10,664 nucleotides of DNA, taken from positions 1 through 10,664 of the forward strand of contig DAITMF010000076.1 of assembly GCA_036835325.1 (NCBI GenBank), read 5' to 3'. The translations under genes were made by a program, and so were the position numbers. Under the pieces are notes generated by a model. It was not told where the DNA came from, searched no databases, and was given only the letters and a program-made list of their open reading frames with translations. This DNA comes from CAMCHP01 sp036835325. Lineage in GTDB: Bacteria > Bacteroidota > Bacteroidia > Flavobacteriales_D > Sanyastnellaceae. Shown here piece after piece: positions 1-6,096 of this stretch (position 1 is its first letter; each line of letters opens with the position of its first letter).

Positions 1-45
1 ACATTGAAAGCAGTGCGCTAAGCACGGCAACCACACACCATGCAG

Positions 46-75
46 AAAGGCCTTCGGAAACGGAGGCCTTTTTTT
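46..75 (+). terminator. Strong Rho-independent terminator of an upstream unit
   Basis: An 11-bp stem (46-56 pairing with 61-71, one G-U pair) is closed by a GAAA tetraloop and followed by a run of T up to 75. The T tail lies on the plus side, so it ends a rightward transcript entering from before the window. Reading from base 1, frame 1 ends at a TAA at 19-21, which could be the stop of that upstream gene, but six codons are too few to judge. Confidence 0.88.
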
Positions 76-153
76 GTGCAAAACGCCGCTCATCCATCCC
101 ATAAGAATCCATCCATGCAAAAAAAATAATGCGCACGTAATCCGGTTCTCTCT

Positions 154-161
154 TACATTTG
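154..161 (+). promoter_or_regulatory. Bacteroidota -7 promoter element (TACATTTG)
   Basis: The octamer matches the TAnnTTTG -7 consensus of Bacteroidota sigma factor promoters exactly and ends 19 bp before the ATG at 181, which implies a short leader of roughly a dozen bases. I see no convincing -33 TTG at the usual spacing. An A-rich stretch with AAGGA at 168-172 lies just before the start codon. Confidence 0.55.
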
Positions 162-180
162 AGGTGCAAGGAAAACCACC

Positions 181-3100
181 ATGAACAAACACCTTCTCGC
201 TTTTATTTGCGCGGTGCTGGTACTTACTGCCACGTCGCAAGTGACCCGTATAGTGCCCATGCAGCCGCATTCAGGAATGCCATCATGGACGCAACTGATG
301 TACACCGGTGGGCATCCGGATGAAGTGCGTGCCGCCTACGAAAGCCATTACGCCGCGCATCCGTTCGTCAAAAACAACGACACTCAATACTACAAGCGTT
401 TTATGCGCAATTACATGCTCACGGGCGACCCCAGCGGAGAAACATCGTATGCGGAGGCCTTTCGTGACGGCGGCGCTGACCGTGACCGTTCATCGGGTGA
501 CTGGCGCGAGGCCGGTCCGTGGCATTACGACCCCGAAGTGGCCATGCAGTTCCAAGTGCAATCGCCCGGAGCGTTTCACGCGTACTGTGTGGAGCAAGCC
601 GCATCGAATCCCAGCACCGTTTGGACCGGCGCAGCCACCGCAGGCGCTTGGAAGAGTACTGACAAAGGCTTGAACTGGGAGCTGATGACGAAAACACTTC
701 CCATCACCAGCGTGTACAGCATTGCGATTGATCCGGCCGATGCCTACACCGTGCTGATCGGCGAAGAATCGGGCAGCATTTGGAAAACCACCGATGGAGG
801 TGTCAATTGGTACACCACCGGCAGCGCCTCGTTCAACAACCAAAACCACTGGGTGCGCGACCTGCGCTTCGCTCCAGGAAGTTCGAATACACTCTTTGCT
901 GCAACGAGCGTTGGCCTTTACCGCTCTGGCGACGCCGGCGAAACGTGGGACCTTCTTGTAAGCGGCAACCACATGGAAATTGAGTTCCACCCTACCAATC
1001 CTGACCGCATCTACGCCATTGGCCGTCAAGGGAATGGCACCGTATTTCGCCGCTCTGACGACGGCGGTTTTAGCTTCACCACACCTGCAACGGGCTGGCC
1101 TATGATGGCATCCGGCCACGAAAGCCAGCGCTGCGAGATGAGCGTTACTGCCGCCAGTCCGGATCGGATTTACGTCCTCGCCGCAGGCAGCATCAACAAT
1201 GTTGGCGGCCTCTACGGCATATATGTAAGCAACGACGGCGGTGATTCGTTTGAATTTCAGTGCTGCGGAAATGGTCCGGGCGGACCCTACAACGCGTCAA
1301 ACAATCCGAATACCCTTGGTTGGTCAGAAGACGGCAGCGAAGATGGCGGACAGGTCTATTACGATTTGGCGTTAGATGCCTCTCCAACCGACCCTGACCG
1401 TTTGTTTTCGGGAGGTATTATTGTGTGGCGCAGTGAAAACGCCGGCGAAGACTGGAGCATGAACGCCCACTGGGTAACCTGGGTTGGCGAGTTTACGGCT
1501 GAGCGGTACGTTCACGCCGACGTGCACGACATCAAGTTCTTCCAAACCGAAAACGGCGTTGACCTCTGGTTTGCGTGCGATGGCGGCATATACTACAGCG
1601 CCGATGAAGGCGATACCGTTGAACCGCGCATGTATGGCATTCACGGGACGGATTTTTGGGGTTGGCAAGCAGGATGGAGGAACGGTGAGACCATGGTTGG
1701 CGGTACCTACCACAACGGAACGATGATCAAAAATGGCTCGATCTACGCATGGGGCGGCGACGACCCGGAAGCCGGCGGATGGCTCGGTGAACTGGGCGGC
1801 GACAACTTTAGAGGGTTCGTTAACCCCGGTGATGGCCGCATCGGCTACCACGATGGAGGTTCGTTTCAGTTCAGCGACGATCGTTTCACCCGCATTACCG
1901 GTGCACCTTTTGACAACTCGAAACGACCGAACACCGGCTACTGGTACGGCGAATACGGCAACCTTGAGTGGGATCCACGCTGCTACAACCGCTTTTATTC
2001 TCCTGTAGGATCAGAATTGTGGCGCACCGACAACGGTGGAAAGGCCTGGACGCTCGTCTACGACTTCGAGGGCCAAGCTATTATTTCGCTAAAGGTGGCT
2101 CCACGCGACCCGAACCGGATTTACGTTAGCCACCGCCAGACCGGCTCGAACTGGCGCATTTGGCGCACCGCAGATGGAGGCAGTACTTGGGAAAACGTGA
2201 GCATTCCTGCTACTTTGGCGCCCAATGGCGACCCCATCTATTTGGAAGTTGACGGAGAAAATCCAGATCGCCTTTGGGCCATCCGCGTGAACGCCGGCTC
2301 AGGAAACCGCGTCTTCGAATCAACCAACGGTGGCGACACTTGGACGAACCTCACCACGCCCGCACTGAACGGAGATGCACCTATTTCAATTGCCCACCAG
2401 CGCGGAAGCAACGGTGGCATTTACCTCGGCACGCCGCGCCGCGTGCTCTACCGCGACGACAGCATGAGCGATTGGGAGGCATTTGACAACGGATTGCCGA
2501 CGATTGCCCCGGCCGTGTTCATGCAGCCCAACTACTGCAATGGGCGGTTGCGGATTGCCGGTTCACGCGGCGTGTACGAAAGCGAGTTCCACACACCATC
2601 CACCGTACAAGCTGCGTTCATGGCCGACCGACTTGTGATCAATGCCGCGCTCGAATGCAATCCTGAGCCCGTGCGTTTCAGTGCGACTCCGGTGGCCTTG
2701 TGCGATAACGCCGATTATGAATGGAGTTTTCCCGGAGGGGATGTGGTCGATGTGACCGGACCCGAGGCTTTGGTGGCCTACAGCACCCCCGGTACCTATA
2801 GCGTGAGCCTGACCGTGACCGATGCCGATGGCAACAGCGGCAGCTTTACCTGGGAATCGATGATTTCGGTGACCAATGAACCCATGAGTTACCCGGTCGA
2901 GGAAGACTTCAACGCAGGGTTTGTCCCCGAAAATTGGAAGGTCAACTCATCGGGCAATGGCGGCTCTTGGGAGCAAGCATCGGAGATTGGCAACGCGGCG
3001 AACATAGTGGCTCAGTTCCCCAACTACTGGGTTGACACCCAAGGTGAAGACGACTGGCTGATCCTTCCAGGAGTTGATTTAAGTACACAGCCAGCAGCTG

Positions 3101-3651
3101 AACTGACTTTTGACGTCGCCCACCAGCAATTCAACGAGTACGTCGATGGCTTGGAGGTTCGTGTGCGTGCGGCGGGCTCAACGGAGTGGACTACGGTGTA
3201 CAGCAAATTTGGCGCTGACCTTGCTGTTAACGGGTGCTACATGTGGTTTTGGTACGACAGCGGAGGCGAAGTGGTTTGGCGCAATGAGAACGTTGACCTC
3301 TCGGCATTTCTTGGCGAAAGTTGTGTTGAGATCGCCTTTGTGAATGTGGGGGGTTACGGTAACCACATTTGGGTTGACAACGTGAACGTTTTCAACCCCT
3401 CTGTGAGCGGTATTGCAGAAGTTGGCAACGGAGCTTTGCACGTGTATCCGAACCCTACCACCGATGATTTCAATGTGCGCGTTTCAGCCGAATGGTTGGG
3501 TTCGGAATACGTGCTTTACGACGCCACCGGTCGCCAAGTAGAGGCAGGACGGATTGCTTCAGGCTTGCGAATAAACGGTCAGCGACTTACAGCCGGTGTT
3601 TACGTGTTTGTAGTTCCGGGGTTGGGTCAGACGCGGGTGGTGAAGCGGTGA
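181..3651 (+). CDS. Secreted Asp-box beta-propeller protein with PKD, jelly-roll and T9SS type A sorting domains
   Basis: This 1156-residue protein starts with a signal peptide (about residues 1-19, hydrophobic core LLAFICAVLVLTA, likely cut before Gln20). From about 158 to 722 there are around ten Asp-box (BNR) motifs of the type STDxGxxW, for example at 159-166 and 714-721, which fits sortilin/VPS10-like or sialidase-like beta-propellers. A PKD domain follows (about 830-895, with WSFPGGD and GTYSVSLTVTD), then a choice-of-anchor J/MAM-like jelly roll (about 904-1073, with EDFNAGF, DDWLILPGVDLS and IWVDNVNV). The last 70 residues, with VYPNPTTDDF at 1088 onward and GVYVFVV near the end, form a T9SS type A sorting domain. 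In this family the Por machinery exports the protein and processes or anchors it at the cell surface. The substrate is unknown. Asp boxes are structural turns and do not prove glycosidase activity, so a binding or adhesion role is equally possible. It appears to be transcribed alone. Confidence 0.9.
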   Translation: MNKHLLAFICAVLVLTATSQVTRIVPMQPHSGMPSWTQLMYTGGHPDEVRAAYESHYAAHPFVKNNDTQYYKRFMRNYMLTGDPSGETSYAEAFRDGGADRDRSSGDWREAGPWHYDPEVAMQFQVQSPGAFHAYCVEQAASNPSTVWTGAATAGAWKSTDKGLNWELMTKTLPITSVYSIAIDPADAYTVLIGEESGSIWKTTDGGVNWYTTGSASFNNQNHWVRDLRFAPGSSNTLFAATSVGLYRSGDAGETWDLLVSGNHMEIEFHPTNPDRIYAIGRQGNGTVFRRSDDGGFSFTTPATGWPMMASGHESQRCEMSVTAASPDRIYVLAAGSINNVGGLYGIYVSNDGGDSFEFQCCGNGPGGPYNASNNPNTLGWSEDGSEDGGQVYYDLALDASPTDPDRLFSGGIIVWRSENAGEDWSMNAHWVTWVGEFTAERYVHADVHDIKFFQTENGVDLWFACDGGIYYSADEGDTVEPRMYGIHGTDFWGWQAGWRNGETMVGGTYHNGTMIKNGSIYAWGGDDPEAGGWLGELGGDNFRGFVNPGDGRIGYHDGGSFQFSDDRFTRITGAPFDNSKRPNTGYWYGEYGNLEWDPRCYNRFYSPVGSELWRTDNGGKAWTLVYDFEGQAIISLKVAPRDPNRIYVSHRQTGSNWRIWRTADGGSTWENVSIPATLAPNGDPIYLEVDGENPDRLWAIRVNAGSGNRVFESTNGGDTWTNLTTPALNGDAPISIAHQRGSNGGIYLGTPRRVLYRDDSMSDWEAFDNGLPTIAPAVFMQPNYCNGRLRIAGSRGVYESEFHTPSTVQAAFMADRLVINAALECNPEPVRFSATPVALCDNADYEWSFPGGDVVDVTGPEALVAYSTPGTYSVSLTVTDADGNSGSFTWESMISVTNEPMSYPVEEDFNAGFVPENWKVNSSGNGGSWEQASEIGNAANIVAQFPNYWVDTQGEDDWLILPGVDLSTQPAAELTFDVAHQQFNEYVDGLEVRVRAAGSTEWTTVYSKFGADLAVNGCYMWFWYDSGGEVVWRNENVDLSAFLGESCVEIAFVNVGGYGNHIWVDNVNVFNPSVSGIAEVGNGALHVYPNPTTDDFNVRVSAEWLGSEYVLYDATGRQVEAGRIASGLRINGQRLTAGVYVFVVPGLGQTRVVKR

Positions 3652-3664
3652 AAAATATACGTTT

Positions 3665-3691
3665 AAAGTGCCCTAAATCGAGCACTTTTTT
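3665..3691 (+). terminator. Rho-independent terminator of the secreted propeller gene
   Basis: A 7-bp perfect stem (AAAGTGC at 3665-3671 with GCACTTT at 3682-3688), a 10-base loop and six T (3686-3691) lie 13 bp after the TGA stop at 3649-3651. It ends the rightward transcript of the gene at 181-3651. Confidence 0.8.
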
Positions 3692-3697
3692 GTTGGT

Positions 3698-3723
3698 TTT
3701 GACGTAGCTTACGCTACGTCAAA
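3698..3723. repeat. Perfect 11-bp inverted repeat with a 4-base spacer
   Basis: Arms TTTGACGTAGC (3698-3708) and GCTACGTCAAA (3713-3723) are perfectly complementary around TTAC. It lies 6 bp beyond the terminator above and has no T run on either side, so it is not an ordinary intrinsic terminator. It could be a dispersed palindromic (REP-like) element or a binding site for a dimeric protein. Copies elsewhere in the genome cannot be seen from this window. Confidence 0.6.
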
Positions 3724-3770
3724 CAGAAGCGGAACACCCGCACAGGTCTAAGCACCCACACCCCCACAAC

Positions 3771-3796
3771 AAAAAAGCCCCGCGTTCGGGGCTTTT
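3771..3796 (-). terminator. Rho-independent terminator, better in the leftward direction
   Basis: A 10-bp perfect stem (3773-3782 with 3787-3796, loop CGTT, core GCCCCG/CGGGGC) is flanked by A6 at 3771-3776, giving a U6 tail to a leftward transcript. The plus side has only four T before the sequence breaks to CTGC. The rightward gene already has its own terminator about 80 bp earlier, so a leftward transcript is the natural client, although a second rightward stop is possible. Confidence 0.75.
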
Positions 3797-3903
3797 CTGC
3801 TTGTTTCGAAATAGGTAAACCAATAAACCTGTAATGTCTCTTGAGAAGACCTTAACCTAAATAATCATGAGAGAGAATACTGCGATTTTATCGCCTTATC
3901 TTC
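3771..3903 (-). ncRNA. Candidate intergenic small RNA, about 130 nt, leftward
   Basis: No coding sequence fits here: the only ATG on this strand reads three codons to a stop. The stretch is bounded by a leftward promoter (TTG at 3933-3935, 17-bp spacer, TACCTTTG at 3908-3915) and a terminator with U6 (3771-3796). Between them the RNA can fold. Its 5' end (3905-3894) pairs with 3806-3815 in a 10-bp closing stem with two single-base bulges. There is a 5-bp hairpin at 3882-3894 whose last base competes with the closing stem, and an apical hairpin at 3832-3854 (stems of 3 and 4 bp around one mismatch). A closing stem, a large internal open region and an apical stem in about 100 nt recall 6S RNA, but the apical stem is short, so 6S-like is only a guess. 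It could also be a regulatory sRNA controlled by the neighbouring two-component system. Confidence 0.4.
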
Positions 3904-3907
3904 GACA

Positions 3908-3935
3908 CAAAGGTAACTCGACCCCGCCGCTCCAA
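3908..3935 (-). promoter_or_regulatory. Leftward Bacteroidota promoter (TTG-N17-TACCTTTG)
   Basis: On the minus strand a TTG (-33 element, 3935-3933) is followed after 17 bases by TACCTTTG (3915-3908), an exact TAnnTTTG match. Spacing of 17-23 bases is typical of flavobacterial promoters. This is the best two-part promoter in the window, yet no leftward gene follows. The predicted start near 3901-3904 coincides with the start of the closing stem of the candidate small RNA. Confidence 0.55.
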
Positions 3936-3937
3936 TT

Positions 3938-3955
3938 GTTAACGACGGGTTAACG
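3938..3955. promoter_or_regulatory. Direct repeat GTTAACG x2, 11-bp period: candidate OmpR-family operator
   Basis: GTTAACG occurs at 3938-3944 and again at 3949-3955, separated by 4 bp. A partial third copy (GTTAA) is at 3959-3963. OmpR/PhoB winged-helix regulators bind tandem half-sites of this 7+4 layout. The site lies upstream of the rprXY-like pair and immediately upstream of the leftward promoter, at about -37 to -54 from its predicted start, a typical activator position. That the neighbouring regulator binds here is an inference. Confidence 0.4.
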
Positions 3956-4002
3956 CTTGTTAAAAAAAGACAAGCCAAATCAGGGCGTTCCCAGCATCGG
4001 CT

Positions 4003-4010
4003 TAACTTTG
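4003..4010 (+). promoter_or_regulatory. Bacteroidota -7 promoter element (TAACTTTG) for the kinase gene
   Basis: An exact TAnnTTTG match ends 18 bp before the GTG at 4029. If used, it puts the transcript start near 4017, downstream of the alternative TTG start at 3957. It therefore supports GTG 4029 as the true start of the histidine kinase. No clear -33 TTG is visible at the expected distance. Confidence 0.5.
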
Positions 4011-4028
4011 AATACAGAATTACGCGGT

Positions 4029-5369
4029 GTGAAACGACGCTTCATCTACATATTGGTGGTTGTCATCAGTGCGGCCTTCGTCGGTCTCATCGCCATTCAG
4101 TACTACTGGATCAAAAACTCCATCGTCCTCAAAGAGCAGGAATTCGACGCTAACGTCCACTTCTCCCTCAGAACAGTCGCAGAAGTCATCCATTGGGAAG
4201 ATTTCTACATCGACCGCGACGATGCCGAGACCAGCAGCAGCTTGCACGATGGAAGTAAACTCAGCTTCCGCAAGGGTGACCCGCTTAGCTACCGAAAAGA
4301 ACACCTCGCACGATCAAAAGAAGTTACCCTAACCATGCTCGACTCGTTGCTCAAAAACGAGTTCAAGAGCAACGGCATAAAAGCCGCCTATGTTTATGGG
4401 GTATTCAACCGCTACCATCAACCCGAGTTGCTGGCTGTGGAAGCCGAACCCTACAGCGAAGACTTCTTCAGCAGAGGCTACCACGTGACGCTTTTTGAAG
4501 AACAAAAGGGCCACGACCTCTACTACCTGCGTGTGTTTTTCCCCCACCAACGCAGCTACGTCATAAAGGGAATGTCGCTCATGCTCATCGGGTCAGGACT
4601 CCTCATTGTGCTCATCTTGGCCGCGTTCGTTTACACCATCGTCACCATCGTCAAGCAGAAGAAGTTGGGTGAAATCAAAAACGATTTCATCAACAACATG
4701 ACCCATGAGCTGAAAACGCCCATTTCAACCATTTCACTGGCGTGCGAAGCACTGGGCGATCCCGACATCCCCAAAACCGAAAAAATCTTACGTACATACA
4801 TCGGCATGATCAACACCGAGAACAAACGACTCGGTGTGCTGGTTGAAAACGTTCTGCGGTCGGCCATCCTCGACAAAGGAGAGATGATTCTCCGTCGTGA
4901 ACCGGTCAACTTGCACGAAGTGGTGAAAGGAGTCATTAAAAACATCGCCATCCAAGTGACGAAAGTAAACGGACGCATCCGCACAGAGCTTGAAGCCACA
5001 AATCCGGTCATCAAAGGAGACCCCGTTCACCTCACCAACGTGGTCTACAACCTTATCGATAATGCGCTCAAGTACTCGCCCGAAGAACCCTCCATCCTCA
5101 TCCGATCAAACACCACCCCAAACGGAATTGAACTGTCGTTCGTCGACAACGGCATCGGCATCAGCAAAGAAAACCAGAAGAAAATTTTTGATAAACTGTA
5201 CCGCGTTCCAACAGGAAACGTTCACAATGTAAAAGGGTTTGGCCTCGGCCTGAGCTATGTAAAAGCGGTGACCGAAAAACACGGCGGCCACATCCGCGTT
5301 GAAAGTGAACTCAAAAAAGGAAGCACATTTATCGTTTATTTACCCTCCGACCATGAAGAAAACACCTAG
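4029..5369 (+). CDS. rprX: Membrane sensor histidine kinase, RprX-like
   Basis: A 446-residue sensor kinase that autophosphorylates on His and passes the phosphate to the response regulator encoded next. There is a short cytoplasmic tail, TM1 (about 5-25), a periplasmic sensor region (about 28-175) of unrecognised fold, and TM2 (about 183-205). The HisKA segment has NNMTHELKTP with phospho-acceptor His226. The ATPase domain has the N box (NLIDNALKYS, Asn345), G1 (DNGIGI, 373-378) and G2 (GFGLGLS, 403-409). Only about 20 residues separate TM2 from the H box, so there is no HAMP domain. The frame is open back to a TTG at 3957 (470 residues), but GTG 4029 gives the usual basic residues directly before TM1 and lies just after a -7 element. 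The rprX name rests mainly on the partner, whose match to RprY is the stronger one. The stimulus is unknown. Confidence 0.87.
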   Translation: MKRRFIYILVVVISAAFVGLIAIQYYWIKNSIVLKEQEFDANVHFSLRTVAEVIHWEDFYIDRDDAETSSSLHDGSKLSFRKGDPLSYRKEHLARSKEVTLTMLDSLLKNEFKSNGIKAAYVYGVFNRYHQPELLAVEAEPYSEDFFSRGYHVTLFEEQKGHDLYYLRVFFPHQRSYVIKGMSLMLIGSGLLIVLILAAFVYTIVTIVKQKKLGEIKNDFINNMTHELKTPISTISLACEALGDPDIPKTEKILRTYIGMINTENKRLGVLVENVLRSAILDKGEMILRREPVNLHEVVKGVIKNIAIQVTKVNGRIRTELEATNPVIKGDPVHLTNVVYNLIDNALKYSPEEPSILIRSNTTPNGIELSFVDNGIGISKENQKKIFDKLYRVPTGNVHNVKGFGLGLSYVKAVTEKHGGHIRVESELKKGSTFIVYLPSDHEENT

Positions 5370-6051
5370 AATACTGCTCTGCGAAGACGACCAGAACCTC
5401 GGCATGCTCCTCTCCGAGTACTTGAATGCCAAAGGGTTTGACACGTCATTGGCCACCGATGGCGCCGAAGGCCTGAAGCTGTTTCGCCGCGAGAGCTTCG
5501 ACTTCGTGATCCTCGACGTTATGATGCCCATCAAAGACGGCTTCACCGTGGCGCGCGAAATCCGCGAAACCGATCGGCACACGCCCATCCTCTTCCTCAC
5601 CGCCAAAAGCATGAAGGAAGACACCCTCGAAGGGTTCCGCTCCGGCGCCGACGACTATATGACCAAGCCGTTCAGCATGGAAGAATTGCTCATGCGCGTC
5701 AACGCAATCTTGAAGCGGTCGGCAGCACTCCCGCAAGACGGCGAAGAAGTCACCGATTTCGAAATCGGCAAGTACAAGTTCGACTACAACCGCCAGCGCA
5801 TCACCCTCGGCGACGACTTCGAAGAGCGCCTCACCACCAAAGAAAACGAGCTGCTCTACCTGCTCTGCAAAAACAAAAACGGCCTGCTCGAACGCAATTA
5901 TGCGCTCAACGCCATTTGGGGCGACGACAACTACTTCAACGGCCGCAGCATGGACGTGTACATCGCCAAATTGCGCAAGCACCTCAAAGAAGACCCGTCG
6001 ATCGAAATCATCAACGTGCACGGCAAAGGGTTCAAACTGCTCGCTCCCTAA
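5353..6051 (+). CDS. rprY: OmpR-family response regulator, RprY-like
   Basis: A 232-residue DNA-binding response regulator. The receiver domain (about 6-120) has the acidic pocket E11-D12-D13, phospho-acceptor Asp55 (LDVMMP), Thr83 and Lys105 (TKPFS), all intact. The winged-helix OmpR/PhoB-type domain (about 135-232) has LTTKENELL and the recognition part GRSMDVYIAKLRKHL, ending in a GKGFKL wing. The segments RILLCEDDQNLGMLL and the C-terminal IEIINVHGKGFKL closely match RprY of Bacteroides and Porphyromonas as I remember it. The start is ATG 5353. The frame is open further upstream (to 5299), but those residues lie inside the kinase gene and do not resemble a receiver N-terminus. The kinase stop (5367-5369) overlaps this gene by 17 nt, so translation is probably coupled. 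GTTAACG repeats upstream of the pair may be its autoregulatory site. Confidence 0.9.
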   Translation: MKKTPRILLCEDDQNLGMLLSEYLNAKGFDTSLATDGAEGLKLFRRESFDFVILDVMMPIKDGFTVAREIRETDRHTPILFLTAKSMKEDTLEGFRSGADDYMTKPFSMEELLMRVNAILKRSAALPQDGEEVTDFEIGKYKFDYNRQRITLGDDFEERLTTKENELLYLLCKNKNGLLERNYALNAIWGDDNYFNGRSMDVYIAKLRKHLKEDPSIEIINVHGKGFKLLAP

Positions 6052-6081
6052 ATCGCGCCGTTCAGGCTGACGTCGTTTTGG

Positions 6082-6089
6082 TAAATTTG
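6082..6089 (+). promoter_or_regulatory. Bacteroidota -7 promoter element (TAAATTTG) for dnaG
   Basis: An exact TAnnTTTG match in the 45-bp gap between the response regulator and dnaG ends only 7 bp before the ATG at 6097. Transcription from it would start almost at the start codon and give a nearly leaderless mRNA. No good -33 TTG is seen, so dnaG may also be reached by read-through from the two-component genes. Confidence 0.45.
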
Positions 6090-6096
6090 TCTTCCT

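Noticed and set aside
1..45. Possible 3' end of a tRNA or of a coding sequence, because CCA occurs at 38-40 just before the terminator
   Set aside because: There is no T-arm consensus (GTTCGA-like) and no acceptor stem pairing is visible. A coding tail in frame 1 ending at the TAA at 19-21 is possible, but six codons cannot be assigned to anything.
490..1119. Long minus-strand open frame (209 codons) opposite the secreted protein
   Set aside because: Its translation has no recognisable domain, and it lies wholly inside a gene with clear Asp-box, PKD and sorting domains. It is a by-product of codon bias on the opposite strand.
3897..3904. TATCTTCG on the plus strand, identical to the probable -7 element at 8953-8960
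   Set aside because: It has one mismatch to the consensus, no -33 TTG at the right distance, and is farther from the kinase start than TAACTTTG at 4003-4010. It also lies within the predicted closing stem of the leftward RNA.
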